A DNA stretch of 9,909 nt from Microbacteriaceae bacterium UBA6152 (lineage in GTDB: Bacteria > Actinomycetota > Actinomycetes > Actinomycetales > Microbacteriaceae), in NCBI GenBank assembly GCA_002423075.1, contig DIUS01000001.1, forward strand, positions 1-9,909. Direction: 5' to 3'. This document shows, piece after piece, positions 1 through 6,329 of this stretch. The position numbers and the translations under genes were made by a program. Position 1 is the stretch's first letter. Each line of letters opens with the position of its first letter. The notes under the pieces were generated by a model, which searched no databases, was not told where the DNA came from, and saw only the letters and a list, made by a program, of their open reading frames with translations.

Positions 1-18
1 CTAGTCGTCAACTCGATG

Positions 19-24
19 TAGGCT
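19..24 (+). promoter_or_regulatory. -10 promoter element for the riboswitch-terC transcript
   Basis: TAGGCT fits the actinobacterial -10 pattern TANNNT. Transcription would begin about 7 nt downstream, near position 31, just before the first conserved riboswitch bases (36-45). The matching -35 would lie at or beyond the left edge, so it cannot be judged. Three other -10-like hexamers in the window (1872, 5568, 7587) have the same TA(G/C)(G/C)CT form, which supports the call. Confidence 0.5.
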
Positions 25-30
25 GACCCG

Positions 31-130
31 CAGCGAAGGGGAGTATCCCACTCTCGTCGATCCCGTCACCACGGCTCACAACGTTGCGAGCCCGGGTTCG
101 GCGCCGCGTCACGCGGGGGAGAGACTTTCG
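31..130 (+). promoter_or_regulatory. yybP-ykoY family Mn2+ riboswitch
   Basis: The hallmark AAGGGGAGTA is at 36-45, the second conserved loop segment CGTCACCACGG at 64-74, and the closing GAGACTTTC at 121-129. These are the conserved pieces of the yybP-ykoY aptamer, in the right order and spacing. The basal helix can form between GAAGG (35-39) and CUUUC (125-129, one G-U pair). A variable arm can form between GGCUC (73-77) and GAGCC (88-92). This class senses Mn2+ and commonly precedes TerC-type or P-type Mn2+ exporters, and here it directly precedes a TerC gene. The exact 5' boundary is estimated from the -10 element. Confidence 0.9.
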
Positions 131-157
131 ACCGTGACCGACCCTTCCGAAAGGCTC
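121..157 (+). promoter_or_regulatory. Candidate ribosome-binding-site sequestering stem (riboswitch expression platform)
   Basis: CUUUCG at 125-130 is perfectly complementary to CGAAAG at 148-153, which contains the terC Shine-Dalgarno sequence (AAAGG, 150-154). After an A-G mismatch the helix can continue with GAG 121-123 to CUC 155-157. Bases 125-129 are also the 3' strand of the aptamer's closing helix, so the two pairings exclude each other. Inferred mechanism: with Mn2+ the aptamer holds 125-129 and frees the ribosome binding site; without it the site is masked. No U-tract terminator is visible, which favours translational control. Confidence 0.6.
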
Positions 158-163
158 CTGTGA
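134..163 (+). other. Possible 9-codon upstream ORF overlapping the terC start
   Basis: GTG at 134 opens a frame encoding MTDPSERLL and stopping with TGA at 161-163. The stop overlaps the terC GTG (160-162) in a GTGA arrangement, which would allow termination-reinitiation coupling. The nearest purine-rich stretch (GGAG, 118-121) is rather far upstream, and an ORF this short can occur by chance, so the call is weak. Confidence 0.2.
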
Positions 164-1260
164 GCGACTTCGTCATTCCCGCCTGGTTCGAGATCAGCTC
201 GCTCATCGTGCTGAGCGTCATTCTGGTGCTCGACCTGCTGCTCGTCGTTCGCCGACCGCACGTGCCGAGCCCGAAAGAGTCGGGGCTGTGGGTGGCGTTC
301 TACGTGGCGCTCGCGCTCATCTTCGCGGGCCTCATGTTCGTGGTCGTGGGCCCTCAGGCCGGAGGCGAGTTCGTGGCCGGGTGGCTGACCGAGTACAGCC
401 TCTCGATCGACAACCTCTTCGTGTTCGTCATCATCATGGCCCAATTCGCCGTGCCCAAGAAGATGCAGCAAGAAGTGCTGATGATCGGCATCATTCTCGC
501 GTTGCTGTTCCGCGGCATCTTCATTCTGCTCGGTGCAGCGCTCATCGAGAACTTCAGCTGGATCTTCTACATCTTCGGCCTCTTTCTGCTCATCACGGCG
601 GCACAGCAGGCCTTTTCGGGCCGCGACGACGACGAAGCGCGCGAGAACGCCCTTATTCGCATGATACGCAAGCGCGTCGCGATCACCGACGACTTCCACG
701 GCATGAAGCTACGCGTCAGGATCGATGGTCGACGGCTATGGACCCCGCTGCTCATCGTGCTCATCGCGATCGGCACGACCGACGTGATCTTCGCGCTCGA
801 CTCGATTCCAGCGATCTTCGGCATCACGCAGAGCCCGTTCATCGTCTTCACGGCGAACATCTTCGCGCTCATGGGCCTGCGGCAGCTCTACTTCTTGCTC
901 GGCCACCTGGTCGACAAGCTCGAGTACCTCAAATACGGCATCGCTTTCATCCTCGCCTTCATCGGCGTGAAGCTGATCTTCCACGCCATGCACGAGAACG
1001 AGCTGCCGTTCATCAACGGAGGTGAGCACATTGAATGGGTGCCGGTGATCGACACGGTGACCTCGCTGCTGGTCATCGTCGCGGCCATGGCGGTAGCGGT
1101 GGTCGCGAGCCTCGTGAAGCTGCGCGTCGAGAATCGGTACATCCCTACCGCGCTTACTCGCGCCGATGTCACGGGCGATGACGATGAGGCGTCGAAGGAG
1201 AGCAGCGTCACCACCGAGGCGACCACGGCGGAGCCGGATCGTGACGCTTCGCGCACATGA
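160..1260 (+). CDS. TerC family integral membrane protein, probable Mn2+ exporter
   Basis: The 366-residue product is a TerC/Alx-family membrane protein; characterised members (Alx, MeeF/MeeY) export Mn2+ and protect against excess Mn2+. The two family signatures with membrane-embedded acidic residues are present: EYSLSIDN at about 78-85 (D84) and TDVIFALDS at about 207-215 (D208, D214). Hydrophobic helices lie near 11-31, 43-64, 80-98, 105-127, 132-150, 195-217, 226-248, 258-276 and 296-319, followed by an acidic, Ser/Thr-rich cytoplasmic-type tail (about 332-366). GTG at 160 is chosen because AAAGG (150-154) lies 5 nt upstream and the protein begins with the usual short polar segment before helix 1. 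The Mn2+ riboswitch upstream makes Mn2+ the likeliest substrate; older 'tellurium resistance' labels would be misleading. Specificity is inferred, not shown. Confidence 0.93.
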   Translation: MSDFVIPAWFEISSLIVLSVILVLDLLLVVRRPHVPSPKESGLWVAFYVALALIFAGLMFVVVGPQAGGEFVAGWLTEYSLSIDNLFVFVIIMAQFAVPKKMQQEVLMIGIILALLFRGIFILLGAALIENFSWIFYIFGLFLLITAAQQAFSGRDDDEARENALIRMIRKRVAITDDFHGMKLRVRIDGRRLWTPLLIVLIAIGTTDVIFALDSIPAIFGITQSPFIVFTANIFALMGLRQLYFLLGHLVDKLEYLKYGIAFILAFIGVKLIFHAMHENELPFINGGEHIEWVPVIDTVTSLLVIVAAMAVAVVASLVKLRVENRYIPTALTRADVTGDDDEASKESSVTTEATTAEPDRDASRT

Positions 1261-1856
1261 TTCCGCACCCGACTGACGAGCAGTTCTTCTCGGGGCATGT
1301 CAGCAACGCAGAGAACCGTGAGTGGCTCGAGAGCGTCGACCACGAGTTCGAGCGGGCCTTCGCGACGCTCGACGGCATGCGCCTGGGGGTGTCGGTGTTC
1401 GGCTCGGCGCGGGTCGCGCCGAGCATCCGCGGTATGCCTCGGTGTCGAGGTCGGCCGCCGCATCGCCGACGCAGGCTTCACGGTCATCACGGGCAGCGGG
1501 CCGGGTCTCATGCAGGCCGCGAACCAGGGTGCCTCTGAAGCGGGTGGCCGATCGATCGGGCTCACGATCGAGCTGCCGCGCGAAGAAGAACCAAACCCCG
1601 ATGTCAACATCGTGCTGCCGTTCGAGCGCTTCTTCGTGCGCAAGACCGTGTTCGTGCGCTACTCGTGCGCATTCGTCCCGCTCCCCGGCGGACCCACTGC
1701 TGGTCGCCCACCCTCGAGTGGCTGCGCGACTCGCTCCTGGCGGCAGGCACGATCTCGCCCGGTGACCTCGACCTCATTCCGGTGACCGACGATCTCGACG
1801 AGCTGATCACCGTCATTCAGTCGTGCGTCGAGTACCACACCCCGCCGCCCGCCTGA
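1257..1856 (+). pseudogene. Broken LOG family (TIGR00730-type 'lysine decarboxylase-like') gene
   Basis: ATG at 1257 overlaps the terC stop (ATGA). The product begins as a normal LOG-family Rossmann protein, reading GVSVFGSARVAP (about 1387-1422). After AGC (1422-1424) the family sequence continues as HPRYA one frame back (1424-1438), then as LGVEVGRRIADAGFTVITG another frame back (from 1438). Each shift is explained by one missing C. The third segment runs through PGLMQAANQGASEAGG and FFVRKTVFVRY to LPGG (1681-1692), then jumps to the original frame at THCWSPTLEWLRDSLLAAG and continues to TGA at 1854-1856. About 25-30 residues normally found between PGG and this point are absent, including the GTxxE part of the PGGxGTxxE motif. 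LOG enzymes release free-base cytokinin-type or other nucleobases from nucleoside monophosphates; this copy cannot make a complete enzyme. The good conservation elsewhere suggests recent decay. Confidence 0.88.
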
Positions 1857-1871
1857 CCCTGGCCCCAGTGA

Positions 1872-1877
1872 TAGCCT
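1872..1877 (+). promoter_or_regulatory. -10 element for the leu leader
   Basis: TAGCCT fits TANNNT and lies exactly 6 nt before an ATG at 1884, the spacing expected for a leaderless actinobacterial transcript starting at or next to that A. No convincing -35 is seen 16-18 nt upstream; CTGACC at 1853 is only 13 nt away. Two other genes in the window (starts at 5580 and 7599) show the same 6-nt spacing. Confidence 0.45.
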
Positions 1878-1883
1878 GAGCAA

Positions 1884-1928
1884 ATGCACCGCGCGCGGCT
1901 TTTTCTTCGTCGCCGCGGCGAGTCCTGA
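1884..1928 (+). CDS. Candidate 14-codon leader peptide upstream of leuC
   Basis: ATG at 1884 opens MHRARLFLRRRGES and stops at TGA 1926-1928, 75 nt before leuC. A -10-like hexamer sits 6 nt upstream, so the peptide could be translated from a leaderless RNA. The Leu-Phe-Leu segment uses CTT-TTT-CTT, codons that look uncommon in the neighbouring genes, which mostly use CTC/CTG and TTC. Its last codons form one arm of a 10-bp RNA stem (1913-1922). Together this resembles a transcription or translation attenuator, but only two Leu codons are present and five are Arg, so leucine sensing is uncertain. Confidence 0.35.
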   Translation: MHRARLFLRRRGES

Positions 1929-1969
1929 TCACCCCAGGTCGCACTCTCGCCGCGGAGTTTCGACGCGGC
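1913..1969 (+). promoter_or_regulatory. Competing stems in the leuC leader
   Basis: CCGCGGCGAG (1913-1922, the end of the candidate leader peptide) is perfectly complementary to CTCGCCGCGG (1946-1955): a 10-bp stem with a 23-nt loop that contains the leader stop codon. The downstream arm can instead pair through GCCGCG (1949-1954) with CGCGGC (1964-1969) around a 9-nt loop. The two structures exclude each other, and a ribosome at the leader stop would block the first. No U-tract follows, and I see no direct masking of the leuC ribosome binding site, so how the switch would act is unknown. Confidence 0.4.
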
Positions 1970-2003
1970 CGCATCGCTTCCCCGCAAGAAGGGTGATTTC
2001 CCC

Positions 2004-3551
2004 ATGAACGACGCAGCACCGCACGAGCACCGCCCCCGCACCTTGGCCGAGAAGGTCTGGGATGCCCATCTCGTCGCCAAGGGTGAGAACGGCGAGCCCG
2101 ATCTGCTCTACATCGACCTGCACCTCGTGCACGAGGTCACGAGCCCGCAGGCCTTTGATGGCCTGCGCATGGCCGGCCGGCCGGTGCGCCGCCCCGATCT
2201 GACCATCGCGACGGAAGACCACAACACCCCGACCCTCGCGATCGACAAGCCCATTGCCGAGCCGACGAGCCGCAAGCAGATCGAGACCCTTCGAGCCAAT
2301 TGCGCCGAGTTCGGCGTGCGCCTGCACTCCCTCGGCGACATCGAGCAGGGCATCGTGCACGTCGTCGGCCCGCAGCTGGGTCTGACGATGCCGGGCATCA
2401 CGGTCGTGTGCGGAGACTCTCACACGAGCACCCACGGAGCATTCGGCGCTATGGCCTTCGGCATCGGCACGAGCGAGGTCGAGCACGTTCTCGCCACACA
2501 GACGCTGCCGCTGAAGCCATTCAAAACTATGGCCATCACGGTCGAAGGCGAGCTCAAGCCGGGCGTGACCGCGAAAGACATCATTCTCGCCGTCATCGCG
2601 AAGATCGGAACCGGCGGCGGCCAAGGCTTTGTGCTCGAGTACCGTGGCTCGGCCATCCGTTCGTTGTCGATGGATGGCCGCATGACGATCTGCAACATGT
2701 CGATCGAGGCGGGTGCGCGGGCCGGCATGGTCGCCCCCGACGAGACGACCTACGCCTATCTGCAAGGCCGGCCGCACGCGCCGCAGGGCGCCGACTGGGA
2801 TGCGGCCGTGGCGTACTGGAACACTCTCGCGACCGACGACGACGCCGTCTTCGACGCCGAGGTTTTCCTCGACGCGAACGAGCTCGAGCCCTTCGTCACC
2901 TGGGGCACCAACCCCGGCCAAGGCGTCTCGCTCAGCCAATCGGTGCCCGACCCGGCCACGATCATCGACCCCAATGAGCGCGCCGCCGCCGAGCGGGCGC
3001 TCGAGTACATGGCTCTGACACCCGGTACGCCGATGAAGCAGATTCCCGTCGACGTCGTGTTCATGGGCTCGTGCACCAACAGCCGCCTCGATGACCTGCG
3101 GGCCTTCGCCTCGATCATCAAGGGGCAGAAGAAGGCCGAGGGCGTCGACGTGATCGTCGTTCCCGGATCGGCGCGCGTGCGGCTCGAGGCGGAGGCAGAG
3201 GGCATCGACAAGGTGGTGGAGGCGTTCGGGGGCGAGTGGCGCTTCGCCGGATGTTCCATGTGCCTCGGTATGAACCCTGACCAGCTCGAGCCGGGCCAGC
3301 GCTGCGCCTCGACGAGCAATCGCAACTTCGAGGGCCGGCAGGGCAAGGGCGGGCGCACGCACCTCGTGTCGCCGCTTGTCGCGGCCTCCACGGCCATCCG
3401 CGGCACGCTCTCGAGCGTGAGCGACCTCATCGCCGATGGTATCGAGGTCGACGATCGATTCGCACCGTTCCCGACGGCCGAGACGGCCGTCGGCGCTGGC
3501 ACCCCAGCGGAGACCAGAAATGGTCTCCGCATTCAGGAAGGTGCGCGCTGA
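2004..3551 (+). CDS. leuC: 3-isopropylmalate dehydratase large subunit
   Basis: LeuC pairs with LeuD to isomerise 2-isopropylmalate to 3-isopropylmalate through dehydration and rehydration, the second dedicated step of leucine synthesis in the cytoplasm. Aconitase-family features are intact: VVCGDSHTSTHGAFGA at about 134-149 and the three [4Fe-4S] ligands C357 (GSCTNS), C417 and C420 (AGCSMC). ATG at 2004 follows AAGAAGGG (1986-1993). The 515-residue length is above the roughly 470 of E. coli LeuC, mainly because of an extra C-terminal tail of about 30 residues after the ADGIEV region (476-481). The last part of that tail is encoded by a perfect DNA inverted repeat (3507-3530). The stop overlaps the leuD start by one base, consistent with co-translation of the two subunits. 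Confidence 0.98.
   Translation: MNDAAPHEHRPRTLAEKVWDAHLVAKGENGEPDLLYIDLHLVHEVTSPQAFDGLRMAGRPVRRPDLTIATEDHNTPTLAIDKPIAEPTSRKQIETLRANCAEFGVRLHSLGDIEQGIVHVVGPQLGLTMPGITVVCGDSHTSTHGAFGAMAFGIGTSEVEHVLATQTLPLKPFKTMAITVEGELKPGVTAKDIILAVIAKIGTGGGQGFVLEYRGSAIRSLSMDGRMTICNMSIEAGARAGMVAPDETTYAYLQGRPHAPQGADWDAAVAYWNTLATDDDAVFDAEVFLDANELEPFVTWGTNPGQGVSLSQSVPDPATIIDPNERAAAERALEYMALTPGTPMKQIPVDVVFMGSCTNSRLDDLRAFASIIKGQKKAEGVDVIVVPGSARVRLEAEAEGIDKVVEAFGGEWRFAGCSMCLGMNPDQLEPGQRCASTSNRNFEGRQGKGGRTHLVSPLVAASTAIRGTLSSVSDLIADGIEVDDRFAPFPTAETAVGAGTPAETRNGLRIQEGAR
3507..3530 (+). repeat. Perfect 10-bp hairpin with GAAA loop at the leuC-leuD boundary
   Basis: GCGGAGACCA (3507-3516) and TGGTCTCCGC (3521-3530) are exact reverse complements around GAAA (3517-3520), a GNRA-type tetraloop. 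The element lies inside the last codons of leuC and ends 4 nt before the leuD Shine-Dalgarno AGGAAG (3535-3540). There is no U-tract, so it is not a standard terminator. It could set leuC/leuD expression ratio, protect the mRNA or bind a protein as DNA. Confidence 0.75.
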
Positions 3552-4147
3552 TGGAGAAAGTCAGCACGATCACGGGCGTCGCGGTGCCGTTCCGCCGCAG
3601 CAATGTCGACACCGATCAGATCATCCCCGCCGTGTTCCTCAAGCGCGTCACGAAGACGGGCTACGACGACGCGCTGTTCTCGGCGTGGCGGCAAGACCCC
3701 GAGTTCATCTTGAACAGGCCCGAGTACGCCAACCCGCGCATCCTCATCGCCGGCCCCGACTTCGGCACCGGGTCGAGCCGCGAGCATGCTGTCTGGGCGT
3801 TGCGCGACTTCGGCTTCGCCGCCGTCATTAGCCCGAAGTTCGCCGACATCTTCCGCGGCAATGCGGGCAAGCAGGGCCTGCTTGTGGGCGTCGTCGACGA
3901 GCCGACCGTCGAGAAGCTGTGGGCCGAGCTCGAGGCGAGCCCCGGCATGGAGGCGACCGTCGATCTCGAGGCACGCACCGTGACTGTCGGGAATATCACG
4001 GTCAACTTCGAGATTGACGACTACACGCGATGGCGCTTGCTCGAGGGCCTCGACGACATCGGCCTGACTCTGCGCGATGAGCAGGCCATCACCGATTTCG
4101 AATCACGCCGCGAGAGCTGGCGCCCCACCACCCTTCCCGCCCGCTGA
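3551..4147 (+). CDS. leuD: 3-isopropylmalate dehydratase small subunit
   Basis: LeuD is the swivelling small subunit that closes over the LeuC iron-sulfur site and determines recognition of isopropylmalate. Its 198 residues match the usual size of about 200. Visible family motifs are NVDTDQIIP (18-26), GPDFGTGSSREHAVWAL (68-84), FADIFRGNAGKQGLL (98-112) and a C-terminal DDYTRWRLLEGLDDIGLTL segment. ATG at 3551 shares its A with the leuC TGA, and AGGAAG at 3535-3540 provides the ribosome binding site. A short hairpin just upstream (3507-3530) may influence its translation. The end lies 27 nt before murA, so read-through into murA is possible. Confidence 0.98.
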   Translation: MEKVSTITGVAVPFRRSNVDTDQIIPAVFLKRVTKTGYDDALFSAWRQDPEFILNRPEYANPRILIAGPDFGTGSSREHAVWALRDFGFAAVISPKFADIFRGNAGKQGLLVGVVDEPTVEKLWAELEASPGMEATVDLEARTVTVGNITVNFEIDDYTRWRLLEGLDDIGLTLRDEQAITDFESRRESWRPTTLPAR

Positions 4148-4174
4148 GGGCCGACCGACACCACCTGAGGTCAC

Positions 4175-5539
4175 ATGAATTCGCTCTCGAAAGACTCGCA
4201 GAAGGCCGCCGCTCGCGTCGGCCTCACGTCTGACTCCATCGTGATCCACGGCGGCAAGCCGTTGCGCGGCCGCATCGAGGTGCGCGGAGCCAAGAACCTC
4301 GTTACCAAGGCGATGGTCGCCGCGCTGCTCGCCGACACCCCGAGCGTGCTGCGCGGCGTGCCCGAGATCAGCGACGTGCATGTCGTCAATGGGTTGCTCA
4401 AGGCCCACGGCGTCGCCATCACAACGACGGCTCCTGGCGAACTCACGCTCGACACGAGCAACGTCGTCGGCGCACACTTCGCCGAGATTGACGCGCACGC
4501 CGGCTCGAGCCGCATCCCGATCCTGTTCTGCGGCCCGCTGCTGCACCAGCTCGGCGAGGCGTTCATTCCCGACTTGGGCGGATGCCGCATCGGCGATCGC
4601 CCGATCGACTTTCACCTCAACGCGCTGCGCGCGTTCGGTGCGATCGTCGAGAAGTCGCATCAGGGCATCCACCTCACGGCACCGCAGAAGCTCGTCGGGG
4701 CGCACATCGAGCTGCCGTTCCCGAGCGTGGGGGCCACCGAGCAGGTGCTGCTCACGGCAGTGCGCGCAGACGGCACGACAGAGCTCAAGAACGCCGCGAT
4801 CGAGCCCGAGATCATGGATCTCATTGCGATTCTGCAGAAGATGGGCGCGATCATCTCGGTCGAGCCAAACCGCGTCATCGTCATCGAGGGCGTCGAGACG
4901 CTGCGGGGCTACACGCACACCGCGATCGTCGATCGCAATGAGGCCGCCAGCTGGGCCGCCGCCGCGCTCGCCACGAAGGGCGACATCATCGTCGGCGGGG
5001 CGAAGCAGCAAGAGCTCATGACCTTCTTGAACGTCTACCGCAAGGTGGGCGGCGAGTTCGAAGTGCTCGACGACGGCATTCGCTTCTGGCACCCCGGCAC
5101 GCCCCTCAAGCCCGTCATGATCGAGACCGACGTGCACCCCGGGTTCATGACCGACTGGCAGCAGCCGCTTATCGTCGCGCTCACGCAAGCCGAGGGTGAG
5201 TCGATCGTGCACGAGACCGTGTACGAGAACCGCTTCGGCTTCACCGAGGCGCTCAACGAGATGGGCGCGAACATCGTTGTGCATCAGGCCGGTATCGCGT
5301 CCATTACGCGGCGGGTGCCGCGCCGCCCGCTCGAGCAAGCCGCCGTCATCACCGGGCCGACGCCGCTGCACGGCGCATCCGTTCGCGTTCCTGACCTACG
5401 GGGCGGCTTCAGCCACCTCATCGCGGGCCTCGCCGCCTCGGGTACCTCGACGATCAGCAACGTCGGCATCATCAGCCGCGGCTACGAGCTGTTCATCGAC
5501 AAGCTCAAGGCGCTCGGGGCTGACTTCGAACTGGTCTGA
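4175..5539 (+). CDS. murA: UDP-N-acetylglucosamine 1-carboxyvinyltransferase
   Basis: MurA transfers enolpyruvate from PEP to UDP-GlcNAc, the committed first step of peptidoglycan synthesis in the cytoplasm. The protein has the two-lobed EPSP-synthase-like fold signature. GAKN with K40/N41 corresponds to the E. coli K22/N23 pair, the loop GGCRIGDRP carries Cys137 (E. coli Cys115) and Arg142 (R120), and TDWQQP carries Asp327 (D305). Because the loop residue is Cys and not Asp, the fosfomycin target is present, unlike mycobacterial MurA. The length of 454 exceeds E. coli (419) mainly by an N-terminal extension of about 18 residues. ATG at 4175 is supported by TGAGG (4166-4170) four bases upstream. 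It may be co-transcribed with leuCD. A second MurA-type paralogue elsewhere in the genome cannot be excluded. Confidence 0.97.
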   Translation: MNSLSKDSQKAAARVGLTSDSIVIHGGKPLRGRIEVRGAKNLVTKAMVAALLADTPSVLRGVPEISDVHVVNGLLKAHGVAITTTAPGELTLDTSNVVGAHFAEIDAHAGSSRIPILFCGPLLHQLGEAFIPDLGGCRIGDRPIDFHLNALRAFGAIVEKSHQGIHLTAPQKLVGAHIELPFPSVGATEQVLLTAVRADGTTELKNAAIEPEIMDLIAILQKMGAIISVEPNRVIVIEGVETLRGYTHTAIVDRNEAASWAAAALATKGDIIVGGAKQQELMTFLNVYRKVGGEFEVLDDGIRFWHPGTPLKPVMIETDVHPGFMTDWQQPLIVALTQAEGESIVHETVYENRFGFTEALNEMGANIVVHQAGIASITRRVPRRPLEQAAVITGPTPLHGASVRVPDLRGGFSHLIAGLAASGTSTISNVGIISRGYELFIDKLKALGADFELV

Positions 5540-5567
5540 GTCTTCTCACCACTGTCGCGTCACGCAC

Positions 5568-5573
5568 TACCCT
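5568..5573 (+). promoter_or_regulatory. -10 element of a probable leaderless promoter for the acyltransferase
   Basis: TACCCT fits TANNNT and stands exactly 6 nt before GTG at 5580. GGAG at 5574-5577 is too close to that GTG to work as a Shine-Dalgarno for it, which also favours a leaderless start. No clear -35 is seen; TTCTCA (5543-5548) is 19 nt upstream and only weakly similar. Confidence 0.45.
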
Positions 5574-5579
5574 GGAGCG

Positions 5580-6329
5580 GTGCCTGACTCTGCAATGAAG
5601 CCGAAGCGTCGCCGCGAGAAGACGCTCTTGTGGCACTCCATCGCTGCACTCTGCCTGCCCGTGCTCACCCTCATGGCCCGCTACCCGGTCATCGATGGCG
5701 AGAAGCTGCCGAGGCAGGGTGCCTTCATTCTCGCCCCCAACCACTACAGCGAGATCGACCCCGTGATCATGGGGCGCATCATGTGGAAGCTGGGGCGCGT
5801 GCCGCGGTTCCTCGCCAAGGCGAGCGTGTTCACGATTCCTGTTCTCGGAACGATCCTGCGCTGGTCGGGTCAGATTCCGGTCGAGCGCGATGCGCGGTCG
5901 GATGCTCCGCTCAAGGCGGCGCAGCAATTGGTCGATCGCGAGCTCGCGGTCATCATCTACCCCGAGGGCAGCCTCACCCGCGACCCCGACCTCTGGCCCA
6001 TGCGCGGCAAGAGCGGCGCCGTGCGCATGGCGCTGCAGGCAGGCGTGCCGATCATCCCCGCGGCGCACTGGGGCACGCAGCAGATCATGGCGCGCTACTC
6101 AAAGAAGATCAGTTTCTTTCCGCGCAAGACCATCTTCTGCAAGATCGGCGACCCCGTTGACCTCAGCGACCTCGCCGGGCGGCCGCTCGACCAGGCGACG
6201 CTCGCCGAGGGCACCGACCGGGTCATGGCCGCGATCGCGGCGCTGCTGGGCGACTTGCGCGGCGAGACTCCGCCTGCCGAGCGGTGGGACCCGGTGAAGA
6301 ACGGTCAGAGCGAGACGGGCCGCTTGTGA
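5580..6329 (+). CDS. plsC: Lysophospholipid (1-acylglycerol-3-phosphate) acyltransferase family protein
   Basis: PlsC-type enzymes acylate lysophosphatidic acid to phosphatidic acid at the inner face of the membrane. The 249-residue protein has the catalytic HX4D box, NHYSEID with H55 and D60. It also has the substrate-binding motif YPEGSLTRDP (127-136; the usual form is FPEGTR), and VPIIPAAHWG (156-165). A hydrophobic segment at about 16-34 after a basic N-terminus probably anchors it. GTG at 5580 fits a leaderless start; ATG at 5595 is an alternative giving 244 residues. It overlaps gpsA, whose product supplies the glycerol-3-phosphate backbone for the same pathway. The exact acyl acceptor is inferred; related enzymes can acylate other lysolipids, so plsC is the likeliest but not certain label. 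Confidence 0.88.
   Translation: MPDSAMKPKRRREKTLLWHSIAALCLPVLTLMARYPVIDGEKLPRQGAFILAPNHYSEIDPVIMGRIMWKLGRVPRFLAKASVFTIPVLGTILRWSGQIPVERDARSDAPLKAAQQLVDRELAVIIYPEGSLTRDPDLWPMRGKSGAVRMALQAGVPIIPAAHWGTQQIMARYSKKISFFPRKTIFCKIGDPVDLSDLAGRPLDQATLAEGTDRVMAAIAALLGDLRGETPPAERWDPVKNGQSETGRL

Noticed and set aside
1257..1856. Programmed frameshifting as an explanation for the LOG gene frames
   Set aside because: Each shift is simply explained by a missing C with no slippery heptamer, and the third break also loses about 25-30 residues including catalytic ones, so a functional product is not expected.
2168..2185. Run of GGCCGGCCGGCC in leuC
   Set aside because: Encodes normal LeuC residues (Met-Ala-Gly-Arg-Pro); a chance palindrome run in GC-rich coding sequence.
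1929..3362. Long open frame on the - strand opposite leuC (477 codons)
   Set aside because: High GC gives few stop codons in shadow frames. The product is low-complexity (Arg/Asp/His/Leu-rich) with no recognisable domain, while the + strand leuC is unmistakable.
4103..5371. Long open frame on the - strand opposite murA (422 codons)
   Set aside because: Same shadow effect; the composition is Arg/Asp/His-rich and fold-less, and the + strand MurA has all active-site residues.
5540..5579. Possible terminator between murA and the acyltransferase gene
   Set aside because: No stem of useful length and no U-tract; only the -10-like hexamer at 5568 could be supported.
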